Source: CP2-2F sp034432555 (GTDB lineage: Bacteria > Chloroflexota > Anaerolineae > Aggregatilineales > UBA2796). Taken from it: a DNA stretch of 64,000 nucleotides. This document shows, in pieces, positions 1 through 9,070 of this stretch. The notes beneath the pieces were generated by a model. That model saw nothing but the letters and a program-made list of their open reading frames with translations, did no database searches and was not told the DNA's origin. A program made the translations under genes and the position numbers. Location of the stretch: assembly GCA_034432555.1 (NCBI GenBank), contig DAOUBW010000048.1, positions 346,635 to 410,634 on the forward strand, in the 5' to 3' direction. Within the stretch, counting starts at the first letter, position 1. Each line of letters starts with the position of its first letter.

Positions 1-6
1 TGTCAT

Positions 7-3000
7 ATGTCTGTAGGGTATCGGTTACTGTTGGTAACGACGCAAAAGGCTGATCAAGCAGCCTTGCGGCAGGCATTACACGCTGCTGCGTTGCCAGAAC
101 CACCTGTGGCGTATATCCACACCGAGCAGTGGCAACCCTCACTAGCGATGCAGGCGGCAGAGGTGCTGCTGGTGGATTATGCCGCGCTAAATGAAAGCTG
201 GGAATTTCTGGCAGCGCACCTGCACGGCTGGCTGCCCAACGTACCGATCATCCTGCTGGCGAACTATGACAATGAGGCAGCCGCACAAGCCGATGCCGAA
301 CGCTACCACGCGCTGGCACTAAACTATGCAGCACTTAGCCCGACCATGCTTCGGCAAGTGGTCAATTTTGCCGCCGAACAGGCGCGTAAGCACGCCACGC
401 TCCACCATCAACAGGCTTTCTCCAACGGCAGCCAACTGCTGCATAACCTAATCAACCATAACGCCGATGGCATGTTGGTGATCGATCAGCATGGCATGAT
501 CCGTTTTGCCAACCCTGCCGCCGCTGCCCTTTTCGGGCGCGAGAGCGATGCTTTGCTAAATCTGCCCTTTGGCTTTCCGTTAGTGTTTGGTGAACCCACC
601 GAACTAGATGTTTCGCGTGCCAACGGGACTAACTGTGTGGTCGAGATGCGTGTGGTCGCCACCCAATGGGAAAATCAGCCCGCTTACCTTGCCACCCTGC
701 GCGATGTTACCGAGCGCAGCCTTGCTCAACAGCGTTTGCAGCGCCGCCTTGCCCTGGAAAGCCTGCTTGCCTCGCTTTCGGCGCAGTTTGTTAGCCTGCC
801 GCTTAACCAAGTGGATTCCACTATTCACGGCGCTTTAGCACATCTAGCACGCTTTATAGGCGCGGATCGTGCGCTGCTCATAGATTTCGTGATACCGCCC
901 TCAATAGAAAGCATTACACATATGTGGGAGTCGGATCCCATCGCTGGCATTTACCCAGACATTGACCCAGCGTACATTTTTAAGTACTACATGGAGCAAC
1001 TTAACCAGCAAGATACGCTGTACGTCCCCAATGTGGAAGCGCTGCCCGAAACACATCCCGCCCGCGAAGGGCTTATGAAGCGCGGCGTGCAATCTTCGCT
1101 GGTGGTGGCAATGCACGTGAACAACACGCTGCGCGGCTGTTTGGTGTTCAACGCTGTGCAGCACCAGCGTAACTGGCATGAAGAAGATGTAGTCCTGCTC
1201 AAAATTGCGGCAGATGTGTTCGCCAGCACGCTGCGCCGTGCCGAGATCAACCGTGCGCTGCGCGAGAGTGAGGCACGCCTGCGCTTTGTGATCAGCAACG
1301 CGCCGCTGATCCTGTTCACCTTTGATACCAATGGCACGATCACCTTTCTAGAAGGCTCGCTGATCGAGGAACGCTACCTATTCCTGCGCGAGTGGCTTGG
1401 GCAATCTGCTATCGACGATCCTTATATTTCTGCGCACTTGCTGCGGACGTTGAAAGGCGAAAGCACAACCAGCATCATTAATCCGAGTAATAACGCCGCA
1501 CTTGAACTGCACCTGACGCCGCTCTACAATAATGGGGATGGGATTATCGGCGGCATTGGCGTTGCCATTGATGTGACCGAACGCTACTATGCCCAAGAAA
1601 CAGAACGCCAACAGCGCCACTTGCTAGAGACGCTGGCAGAGGCATCCGCCGCCCTGACCAGCTCGCTAGACATGAACAAAGTGATGACAAACATTTTGAC
1701 CTACGCCGAGTGCCTTGTTCCCAGCGATGGCAGCTCAGTGGTGCTGTTCACCGCCGATAGCGGCTATGTGACGGCAGCGCGTGGGCAGTCCGCGCACCTT
1801 ACGCACTATCGTTGGGAACAGCTTTTTGCGCTGCCCGAAATGGCTCAGAAAATTCAGGAATTTCGGGCAGCCGCCAAGGTGGATTTGATTCAAGATACGC
1901 GCACCAGCGCCCATTGGTTGCCCATTGCAGGCACGGAGTGGATCAGGGCATATTTAGGGCTGCCCATTGAAGTGGAAGGGCGCGTGGTGGGTGTTCTCCA
2001 CTTTGACAGCGCCACACCGAATTACTTCACGCCAGAGCATATCGAGCGCTTGCAAACATTGGTTGGCTACGCTGCCATCGCCATCCAAAACGCGAATTTG
2101 TACAGCACCATTCAACAGAACGCCAAAGCGCTAGAGCGCCACGTGCGCGAACGGACTGCTGAGTTGGAAGCAGAGCGCGCACGCCTAAATGCTATCCTCG
2201 ATTCGATGGGTGAAGGTGTCATCTTCTTTGAATCGAAAGACGCGCTGCGTGCTGCTTATGCCAACCCTGCTTTCTACCGTATGCTGGGCTGCCTTGAACC
2301 TGAAGTAATCGGCTGCACCATTCAGGAACTGACTCACAAATTCTATTTCTATGACCGCTCGGAAGATGCGGATGCATTCTTTGGTAAAATCTTGATTGCC
2401 TTCGCCCGTGATCATCATTGGCAGGGCGAACTGCGCCTGAAGTGTACCGATGGCAGCCTGCTTGAAACGCACACGACGGTCAGCCGTGTCGCCAGCCCAC
2501 GAGCGCGCTCGCTTGGCATAATGGCAATCATCCGCGACATCACCGCTGAAAAGATGCTCCAAGAGCAAAAAGATCGCTTCATCGCCAACGCCGCTCATGA
2601 ACTCCGCACGCCGCTGACCAACCTCAAAATGCGCCTGTACCTGCTGCGCCGCCAGCCAGAGGCAGCTAACGATCATCTGAATGTGTTAGAGCAGGTGACA
2701 AATCGAATGCACGCCCTCGTCGAAGATTTGCTGGATATCACCCGCTTTGATCGCGGTCTGCTGTCGCTGGATCGACAAAACGTTAGCCTGCAAACCCTAC
2801 TTAAGGACGTGGTTGAGGTGCAGCAGCCACACCTCGATCAAAAGCACATTCACATGCAGCTTACCCTGCCCGCTACAGAGATTATCGTGCGGGCTGACCC
2901 TGAACGGCTGATCCAAGTTTTCACGAACTTATTGGTGAACGCCATCAACTACACCGAAGCAGGCGGTACAATTGCCTTCAAGTTGCATTGTGAAGCTGAT

Positions 3001-3246
3001 CACGCCGTCATCAGCGTGGTGGATAGCGGTGTTGGCGTTCCTGCCGAGATGCTGCCACACATCTTCGATCCCTTCTTCCGCGCTAACCTTGGCACGCAGC
3101 GCGGCACAGGGCTTGGCTTAACCATCTCTCGTGAGATTGTGCAGGCGCACGGCGGCGAGATCAGCGCGCAAAGCGAACATGGCAAGGGTACCACCATCAC
3201 GGTGCGCCTGCTGTTGCCAAAGCCAATTGCGACCGACTCACAATGA
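7..3246 (+). CDS. Multi-PAS/GAF sensor histidine kinase
   Basis: Likely cytoplasmic signalling kinase of 1079 residues. In order: a receiver-like N-terminus (about 1-125, with a lone acidic residue in LLVDY but no clear acidic pair or conserved Lys), PAS (about 140-235), GAF (about 250-415), PAS (about 425-535), GAF (about 550-705), PAS (about 725-850), HisKA with phospho-acceptor His864 in NAAHELRTPL, and a C-terminal HATPase with the N box NAINYTE and glycine boxes GVGVP and GTGLGL. No transmembrane helix is visible, so the input is probably intracellular. No response regulator gene is adjacent inside the window, so the partner is unknown. The frame is open to the left edge, so the true start may lie outside. 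Kinase identity is secure; the ligand is not predictable. Confidence 0.93.
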   Translation: MSVGYRLLLVTTQKADQAALRQALHAAALPEPPVAYIHTEQWQPSLAMQAAEVLLVDYAALNESWEFLAAHLHGWLPNVPIILLANYDNEAAAQADAERYHALALNYAALSPTMLRQVVNFAAEQARKHATLHHQQAFSNGSQLLHNLINHNADGMLVIDQHGMIRFANPAAAALFGRESDALLNLPFGFPLVFGEPTELDVSRANGTNCVVEMRVVATQWENQPAYLATLRDVTERSLAQQRLQRRLALESLLASLSAQFVSLPLNQVDSTIHGALAHLARFIGADRALLIDFVIPPSIESITHMWESDPIAGIYPDIDPAYIFKYYMEQLNQQDTLYVPNVEALPETHPAREGLMKRGVQSSLVVAMHVNNTLRGCLVFNAVQHQRNWHEEDVVLLKIAADVFASTLRRAEINRALRESEARLRFVISNAPLILFTFDTNGTITFLEGSLIEERYLFLREWLGQSAIDDPYISAHLLRTLKGESTTSIINPSNNAALELHLTPLYNNGDGIIGGIGVAIDVTERYYAQETERQQRHLLETLAEASAALTSSLDMNKVMTNILTYAECLVPSDGSSVVLFTADSGYVTAARGQSAHLTHYRWEQLFALPEMAQKIQEFRAAAKVDLIQDTRTSAHWLPIAGTEWIRAYLGLPIEVEGRVVGVLHFDSATPNYFTPEHIERLQTLVGYAAIAIQNANLYSTIQQNAKALERHVRERTAELEAERARLNAILDSMGEGVIFFESKDALRAAYANPAFYRMLGCLEPEVIGCTIQELTHKFYFYDRSEDADAFFGKILIAFARDHHWQGELRLKCTDGSLLETHTTVSRVASPRARSLGIMAIIRDITAEKMLQEQKDRFIANAAHELRTPLTNLKMRLYLLRRQPEAANDHLNVLEQVTNRMHALVEDLLDITRFDRGLLSLDRQNVSLQTLLKDVVEVQQPHLDQKHIHMQLTLPATEIIVRADPERLIQVFTNLLVNAINYTEAGGTIAFKLHCEADHAVISVVDSGVGVPAEMLPHIFDPFFRANLGTQRGTGLGLTISREIVQAHGGEISAQSEHGKGTTITVRLLLPKPIATDSQ

Positions 3247-3259
3247 GGAGCCCCCATTC

Positions 3260-3700
3260 ATGACGAGTGCGCCACGCGCTTTTGAAATCAGCACGCCCAT
3301 TGCCATCCGCACCTATGATATTGACTTTGCCAACATCGTCAGCAATATCGTCTATCTGCGCTGGCTGGAGGATATGCGCCTGATGTGGCTGGAAGACTTC
3401 ATGCCGCTGCAACCTATGGTCGAACGCAAGCACGGTCCCGTGCTGATGGCGACCCACATCGAATACAAACGCCCGCTGCGAATGTTCGACCCAGTGATCG
3501 GGCATATGTGGCTTGCCGATCTCGGACGCACGCGCTACACCATCGCCGCCGAATTCACCTTGCACGGCGAAGTCACTACCACTGCCACACAACACGGCGT
3601 CTTTGTGGATTTCACAACCATGCGCCCGCTGCCAATCCCTGAGGCAATGCGCCTAAAATTTCTGGAAGTCAGTGGACAAAGCGGCAACAGCACCGCCTAA
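3260..3700 (+). CDS. Hotdog-fold acyl-CoA thioesterase (4HBT family)
   Basis: A 146-residue protein, typical length for single-domain 4-hydroxybenzoyl-CoA-type thioesterases, which hydrolyse acyl-CoA thioesters in the cytoplasm. The motif YDIDFANIVSNIVYLRWLED matches the family active-site region (Asp followed by an Asn/Tyr-containing helix). The ATG at 3260 is chosen because GAGGAG lies 9 bases upstream; a longer in-frame ORF exists but its extra N-terminus is the shadow of the kinase gene. It begins 13 bases after the kinase stop, so the two may be co-transcribed. It converges with cmk, overlapping by 4 bases. The acyl substrate cannot be inferred. Confidence 0.85.
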   Translation: MTSAPRAFEISTPIAIRTYDIDFANIVSNIVYLRWLEDMRLMWLEDFMPLQPMVERKHGPVLMATHIEYKRPLRMFDPVIGHMWLADLGRTRYTIAAEFTLHGEVTTTATQHGVFVDFTTMRPLPIPEAMRLKFLEVSGQSGNSTA

Positions 3701-4392
3701 GTTGCCGAACCATGCCGCACCTGCCACGCGGTGATCAAGCCCTGCACATGGGCGATCACCGCCTGAGCGTCTAGCCTGTTGGTATCAATGTAGTGAGCGT
3801 CTGGTGCGGCGCGCAGCGGTGCTACAGCCCGTTGGCTATCCAACTGATCGCGCTGGCTGAGTGCGCGCTGCACATCCTGCTGGTCAGCCACGCCGATCTG
3901 CTGCCCACGTCGTGCGGCACGCACTTCAGGCGCGGCATCCAGGTAGATTTTGAGGTCTGCCTCTGGCAGCACGACGGTGCCAATATCCCGCCCAACCATG
4001 ATCACAAAGGGTTGCGTTTCGGCAAGGCGGCGAAAGCCTGCATTCAGCACATCGCGCACGCCGCGCACGGCTGCCACCTGCGAAACGGCGTCCTCAACGG
4101 CTGCGCTACGGATCGCCTCTGAAACGTCCTCACCATTCAGCAACAAACGGTAAAAATTACCGTCTGTGCCATCTGCCCAAAGTGTTTCAAGCTGAAGCTG
4201 CTCCGCCAAGGCAATCAGCGTCTCCGAATCGCTAATCGGCACGCCAGCACGTAAGGCGGCGAGTGTTACAGCGCGGTAGAACGCGCCAGTATCCACCAGC
4301 AAGTAGCCAAGCTGAGTCGCTATGGCATGGGCAACCGTAGTCTTGCCCGAGCCAGCCGGTCCGTCAAGGGCAATCGTAGGCGGAAGTGTCAC
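3697..4392 (-). CDS. cmk: Cytidylate kinase
   Basis: Phosphorylates CMP and dCMP with ATP in pyrimidine nucleotide salvage. The 231-residue length is normal for the family. The N-terminus carries the P-loop GPAGSGKTT, followed by DTGAFYRA (substrate-binding region) and GRDIGTVVLPEADLKIYLDA, all characteristic of bacterial Cmk. Start is GTG at 4392, preceded by AAGGAT at suitable spacing. It lies 20 bases downstream of the HEAT-repeat membrane protein gene on the same strand, so the two are likely co-transcribed; no functional link is evident. The usual neighbours of cmk (rpsA, der or plsC) are absent. Confidence 0.95.
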   Translation of the reverse strand: MTLPPTIALDGPAGSGKTTVAHAIATQLGYLLVDTGAFYRAVTLAALRAGVPISDSETLIALAEQLQLETLWADGTDGNFYRLLLNGEDVSEAIRSAAVEDAVSQVAAVRGVRDVLNAGFRRLAETQPFVIMVGRDIGTVVLPEADLKIYLDAAPEVRAARRGQQIGVADQQDVQRALSQRDQLDSQRAVAPLRAAPDAHYIDTNRLDAQAVIAHVQGLITAWQVRHGSAT

Positions 4393-4412
4393 GCGATAAT
4401 CCTTTGTATCGT

Positions 4413-6110
4413 TTATGGTGCGTTGGGTGTTAGGCTGCGGCAGACAGGCTCTAGAATTTGGGCAATCTCCGCCAAATTTACCGCCGCATCCGTCGCTTGC
4501 AGCGTATAGTTGAGCGTGCGCTCACGCATCAATAGTTTAGCATAGCCTGACGGTGCGCGGCGCGTTTCGCGGATCGTGAGCTGCTCAGGCACACCATCCA
4601 AGCCGAGTATCAAGGTTGCCACCAAACTAATTTGCACGCCATCGGCATCTTGGGTCACAAACTCGGCGCGGTACTGCGGCTTGCCGCCAGCGGGTGGCGC
4701 ATTCTGCCAGATTGCCAACAGATTCGGCGGCGCAATGCGCCCGATCAGTGCATCCAGATCAAGGGTGCTTAGCACGCCCGCGTTTGCCGTGCCGATTGGC
4801 TCTGCCGTGCAGGTCGTGGTCGGTGGCAAGCCTGCACCTGTGTGATAAAAGACTCCATCCAGTGCGGTATAGAAGGCATTGCCCTGCTGATAGAAGGCAT
4901 TCGGCAGCCAGCCCACAAAGCCCGCCACCTCAGGATCATCACGCAAGCTGATCTCATAGCGCCCACTTGGTGCATCGCCCTTTTCGGCAAGCACGCGCAA
5001 CGAAAGCGCGCCGCGCACCGTGCGGTTTTGCGGCGTCAGCGCTTCATAGTCCACTGTCAGGCGGTAGCGGAAACGCGCTCGCCCTGCCAACTGCACGCCC
5101 TGATAGCTGATGGCGGCAACGGGTGGCGCAGTCGGCTGCACCACAACGGCGGTCGGCAGTTGGGCGGGCGTGGGCGGTGCGTCAGGCGTCTCGTCAAGGG
5201 CAGCCTCAGCCGTCGGTGTGAGGGCAGTAAGATCAGCCGCAGTGGTGGGCAGCGGCAGCGTCGCTTGGGCAATCTCGGGCGGTGCGCTAGGCGCGGGCGT
5301 GGTAGGTGGCGCGTTCACCGCCCGATCAATGCCGATCCGCAGCGTCCCGATCTCACCATTGATGAGGGCGTCCAGCTGCGCCACCAGGCCGGCAGCGCCG
5401 CCTTCGAGCTGCAAGCGCTGATCAAGTGTGGGCAGATCAGTTTGGGCGCAGGCGTCCGCATATTTGGCGCGCAAGGCACGGAACTTCTCAATACCACTGT
5501 TCAGGGTGCTGAAAATGATCGCCAAATCGGGATAGGTGGTGATGTCAGCCTCTGCCAAAGCGCGAGTCAGGGTTTGGCTTTCGGGCAGTACTGCACAGCG
5601 CGGCAGCCGCCGCAGGCTCTCCACGTCTACTTGCAGATCAAGCAGCGGCTGGCGCAAGGCAACCGCCTCTGTCTCTAAGGTGGCAAAGCGCGTTTGCGCC
5701 TCAATGACCAATGCGGTGCGGTTGGTGGCAGGCACAGGAGTCGGCGGGTTGGCGATGGCACCGCTGATGCCACGCCCTGCCATCACGAAAACGTTGGCGG
5801 CAATCAGGGCAACAAGGCTGATGATGAGTGGAATCCGCAAGGGTGAGGGCGCACGTGCCGCGCTCTCCATCGGATCATGGTGATCATCGTTGGCGTCGCG
5901 TGCGATCTGCATCTGTCGGTAAATGCGCAGTGCTGCCGCGGCTGCCTGCTTCACGGAATCATCCTCATCATCGTAGTAGGCGTTTGCCAGCGCATCAATC
6001 GCGGCAGGGTCGCGCAGTTCGCCAAGCCGTTTGGCGGCTTTGCGGCGCTCTGCTGCCTTTTCTGAATCGCTCAACTGCGCGATAAGACTATCGAGTTCGC
6101 TCTCTGCCAC
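4413..6110 (-). CDS. HEAT-repeat N-terminus, membrane-anchored protein of unknown function
   Basis: 565 residues, family not recognised. Residues 1-70 resemble one or two HEAT-type repeats (RRKAAKRLGELRDPAAIDAL, then DDSVKQAAAAAL). A single transmembrane helix follows at about 95-115 (IPLIISLVALIAANVFVMAG). The outside part has a helical stretch, a Pro/Ala/Thr-rich linker (about 265-320) and a C-terminal domain rich in beta-forming residues (about 325-550) with two Cys. This suggests an inside protein-binding platform linked through the membrane to an outside domain. Start is GTG, with GAAGG upstream. It sits between an SH3b lipoprotein gene and cmk on the same strand. Confidence 0.75.
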   Translation of the reverse strand: MAESELDSLIAQLSDSEKAAERRKAAKRLGELRDPAAIDALANAYYDDEDDSVKQAAAAALRIYRQMQIARDANDDHHDPMESAARAPSPLRIPLIISLVALIAANVFVMAGRGISGAIANPPTPVPATNRTALVIEAQTRFATLETEAVALRQPLLDLQVDVESLRRLPRCAVLPESQTLTRALAEADITTYPDLAIIFSTLNSGIEKFRALRAKYADACAQTDLPTLDQRLQLEGGAAGLVAQLDALINGEIGTLRIGIDRAVNAPPTTPAPSAPPEIAQATLPLPTTAADLTALTPTAEAALDETPDAPPTPAQLPTAVVVQPTAPPVAAISYQGVQLAGRARFRYRLTVDYEALTPQNRTVRGALSLRVLAEKGDAPSGRYEISLRDDPEVAGFVGWLPNAFYQQGNAFYTALDGVFYHTGAGLPPTTTCTAEPIGTANAGVLSTLDLDALIGRIAPPNLLAIWQNAPPAGGKPQYRAEFVTQDADGVQISLVATLILGLDGVPEQLTIRETRRAPSGYAKLLMRERTLNYTLQATDAAVNLAEIAQILEPVCRSLTPNAP

Positions 6111-6142
6111 TGCTCGCCGCCCTTCTTGCTAAACAAAGTCTC

Positions 6143-7165
6143 TTAACGCACGCGAAATAGGCAAGTGCCTGTATTAATTTCTTCATCACCGCCCGGACCG
6201 AACGATTTATCGCCGTCTTCAATGCGGCGCGACCACGTCAGGCGGTAGCTGACGCGGTACTCACCCGATTCTAGCGTGCCAATCGGCACGAACCAACGCA
6301 CCTCTTGGCGTGTGGCGCTCAGGCGCACTGTTGCCGTTCGGAAGTTGGTGTAATTCTCTAGCTTACGGACGAGCTGCCATGTCTCGCCTTCTTTGCGCTC
6401 AAGCTGCACCTCATAAAAGCCTGCATCGAGGTGATCTTGAATCTGCTCAGCAGTGCGCGCAAACCACGTCCAATAAATGCTAATGCGTTCATTGGCGCCA
6501 AACACTTTATTTGCCTCGCTGCGGAAGCCGGGCAGGTCGCAGTAGGCAAGCACATCGGTGCGCGTGTTGGCGCGTGCGCGCAAGGTTGGCACGCTGGTTG
6601 GGAAGGTGAGCGTTGAACGCGGCAGCGCAGCGCGGGCGGTTAGTTCGGCAGTGGCAAAGATTGGCACGGCGGTGCGCTCTGGCACAGTTACCAACTCGCC
6701 CAACATCCAGCCTTCGGTGCCATCTTCCAAGATGACGTTGTACCAAAGCTGATCGCTGCTGATGCCGATCACGATCAACAGCGCGCCGCTTGGCACTGTC
6801 CGCAGTGGTTCATAATCGGTGCCGGGACCGGCACGCAAACGTACCGATGCGTTACGGTTATTAACTGCGCCGCGCACCGCTGTGGTGGGCGCTGGCGTTG
6901 GCGTCAGCGTCTCGGTTGGGATTAGCGGCGTCTCGGTTGGCGCCAAAGTATTGGTCGGGATCATGGTGCTGGTTGGGATAGGCGTGGCGGTGAAGCGCGG
7001 CGTCATGGTCAGCAGCGGCGCTAAGGTATTGGTTGGCACGGTTGGCACCGAGACAATCTGGGTTGGGAAGGTTTGCGCGTTCAAGCCGCAGGCAGGCAGC
7101 ATCAACAAGAGTGCCACAGCCAGCAATCTGCGCGCAGGGCGGTGAGTGATCAATCTTCGCAGCAA
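6143..7165 (-). CDS. SH3b-domain lipoprotein
   Basis: Predicted outer-face lipoprotein of 340 residues. I choose the TTG at 7165 because GGAGG (7175-7179) lies 9 bases upstream and the product then starts with a compact type II signal peptide: MLRRL, a hydrophobic core, and lipobox LPAC. A longer ATG start at 7225 is possible. After the lipidated Cys comes a Pro/Thr spacer of about 65 residues (repeats of PTNTLAPT type), then a bacterial SH3 domain (NASVRLRAGPGTDYEPLRTV through EGWMLGEL), which in other proteins binds peptidoglycan or peptides, and an unrecognised C-terminal domain of about 130 residues with two Cys. Probably a cell-wall-associated protein. Confidence 0.8.
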   Translation of the reverse strand: MLRRLITHRPARRLLAVALLLMLPACGLNAQTFPTQIVSVPTVPTNTLAPLLTMTPRFTATPIPTSTMIPTNTLAPTETPLIPTETLTPTPAPTTAVRGAVNNRNASVRLRAGPGTDYEPLRTVPSGALLIVIGISSDQLWYNVILEDGTEGWMLGELVTVPERTAVPIFATAELTARAALPRSTLTFPTSVPTLRARANTRTDVLAYCDLPGFRSEANKVFGANERISIYWTWFARTAEQIQDHLDAGFYEVQLERKEGETWQLVRKLENYTNFRTATVRLSATRQEVRWFVPIGTLESGEYRVSYRLTWSRRIEDGDKSFGPGGDEEINTGTCLFRVR

Positions 7166-7316
7166 CAGGCATTTCCTCCGCGCCGAAGGCAGGTTGCCAA
7201 GGGCGTATAGGGTGATTTTATGCATTCAAGCGTGCTAAGCGTGTTATGATTCTTTCAAGCCAATGGCGCATACAGCACATGGCGTTTATTGTACCGATTT
7301 TTGGCGAAGGGTAAAA

Positions 7317-7799
7317 ATGCTTATGGAGAGCCTACAGGCAGATAAACAACTGGCTGCACGCGAAAAGCGCTATCGTCTTGTGATTTTTGGCGGCACGGCG
7401 CTGATCTTGGCGCTGACTTTGGGCGTGTGTGCTACCTTTGCTGCCGTTGCACCGAGCGTATGGCGTCCCTTTGAGCGCCCAACACGCATCGCCATTCAGA
7501 TCACGGGTGAGGTGACGCGCATCGGCGGAATGCCGATGCCTGCCGACGCTGTGCTGCGCTACCATACCATCCGCGAAGCAGGCGGCATTTTTGAATACAC
7601 TACGCGGCACACCACCGAACAGCTTTTTAGGTTCTACTACTACCTTGTGGTGCAGGTGAACGGCTGGCGTGCGGGCATCAATCCGATCCTGACCGATCAG
7701 CGCGCCGAATTTCGCTTTTACCTGAATAACTTGCCGCGCTTGACCATCGTCAAGGCGTTGTGCGCGGCAGAAACCTGCACCGTCACAGTAGATTACTAG
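7317..7799 (+). CDS. Small single-pass membrane protein, unknown function
   Basis: 160 residues, not recognised. One transmembrane segment (about 22-45, IFGGTALILALTLGVCATFA) precedes an outside domain of about 110 residues with two Cys near the C-terminus (LCAAETCTV), which could form a disulfide. The start at 7317 is preferred over an upstream in-frame ATG (7263) because GAAGG (7306-7310) lies 6 bases before it. It is divergent from the SH3b lipoprotein and converges with the AI-2E family gene, overlapping its end by 4 bases. Confidence 0.65.
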   Translation: MLMESLQADKQLAAREKRYRLVIFGGTALILALTLGVCATFAAVAPSVWRPFERPTRIAIQITGEVTRIGGMPMPADAVLRYHTIREAGGIFEYTTRHTTEQLFRFYYYLVVQVNGWRAGINPILTDQRAEFRFYLNNLPRLTIVKALCAAETCTVTVDY

Positions 7800-9070
7800 C
7801 TTTTTTCAGCGGGCAGCGCCTTCGCCGCGTGCGGCATGAACATGGTGTCGAGGATCAGCTCTGGGCGTGGTTCGTTCGGGAAGGGATCGCCGCCGCGGAT
7901 CTTTCGCAGCATATAGGTAATCACCAGCTTGATCGTGCCAAGGATCGGCGCAATGAGCAGCGCACCGAAAATGCCGCCAAATGCCGTACCAATGAACAAC
8001 GCGACAATCACAACAGGCAGTGGCAAACTGACTGCATCACCGGTGATTTTAGGCGCGATCACGTTCAGCGTGAAGGTTTGCGTCACCAAAATGTTGATGA
8101 GCGCTACAAGCAGCGTCAATGCGCCGCGATCCAAATCCACCAAAACTGTTGAGCCGCCGATCAGGGGCGCGATGATCACCGGAAAGATGCTGAGCAGATT
8201 GCCCACTGTTGGGATGAGCGCCAACAAGCCGCACGTCACACCAACAAAGATCGATCCCGGAACGCCCATCAGTTGGAATTGGAACCAAGTCGCCACGCCG
8301 ATGATCAGGGCGATGATGACCTGCCCACGAAAGAAATAAAGCCACACGCGCAGCACGCCGCGCAGTAAGATCGCGTATTCTCGTTCATAAGCGTCTTGCA
8401 TTCCCACGAAGGTGCGGTAGAAACGCGGTAACTCCAGCAAGATGAAGAATGCCAGCAAATGCCCTAGCACAAGGTTGCCCAAGGTGCCAACCACGCCGCC
8501 TGCTATGCTGGCAAAACTCGTTGCAATGCTGCTCAGGATAGATGCCACGTTGATGTTCGATTCCTCACCTTTGACCAATTGGCTGATCGGCTCTAGCAGA
8601 AAGTTGAGGTCAACGCGCAGATCGTTTTCTGGCACTTCTTCATCTCGCAGCAGATAGAGGTAGCGGTCACGCTCTGGCGTATATTGCCGAAAGAACGTGA
8701 TACTCGTGCTTACGAAGTTTTCGACGGCGGGCTGCCAAGAGGTGATCGTCTCGGCAACAGCGGGTCCGATTCGCAACACGGCAAAAGTGATGCTGCCCAA
8801 ATACAGCATAAAAACGCTGATGATTGCCAGCCAATAGGGAAACCGAAAGCGCCGCATCATGAACTGGATAGGGATGAAGAAGAACAGCACCAGCAGCAGC
8901 GCGATGATCAACACTTGCAGCACGGGACCGAGAAAGGTAACCGAATAGAGCGCAGCCGCCAACAATAGGATGGCGGCTACGCGCTTTGTCCACACGCTCC
9001 ATTCGGCGGCGTAGGGCAAGTCCGAAGGAACTTGATCGTCAGGTTGGGCAGGTGGCAATGCTTCACTCAT
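7796..9070 (-). CDS. AI-2E family transporter
   Basis: 424-residue integral membrane protein of the AI-2E/PerM family (Pfam AI-2E_transport). Paired N-terminal helices (about 30-70), a soluble segment between helix groups (about 110-200), and a C-terminal cluster of helices are typical. Members export small molecules or act as sodium/proton antiporters; the substrate is rarely known, and the name does not prove autoinducer transport. Its ATG overlaps the stop of the upstream hydrolase gene by one base (TGATG), indicating translational coupling. Confidence 0.88.
   Translation of the reverse strand: MSEALPPAQPDDQVPSDLPYAAEWSVWTKRVAAILLLAAALYSVTFLGPVLQVLIIALLLVLFFFIPIQFMMRRFRFPYWLAIISVFMLYLGSITFAVLRIGPAVAETITSWQPAVENFVSTSITFFRQYTPERDRYLYLLRDEEVPENDLRVDLNFLLEPISQLVKGEESNINVASILSSIATSFASIAGGVVGTLGNLVLGHLLAFFILLELPRFYRTFVGMQDAYEREYAILLRGVLRVWLYFFRGQVIIALIIGVATWFQFQLMGVPGSIFVGVTCGLLALIPTVGNLLSIFPVIIAPLIGGSTVLVDLDRGALTLLVALINILVTQTFTLNVIAPKITGDAVSLPLPVVIVALFIGTAFGGIFGALLIAPILGTIKLVITYMLRKIRGGDPFPNEPRPELILDTMFMPHAAKALPAEKS

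Noticed and set aside
4842..5678. 278-residue plus-strand ORF
   Set aside because: Antisense to the HEAT-repeat protein gene; high-GC codon bias opens long antisense frames and the product has no family-like pattern.
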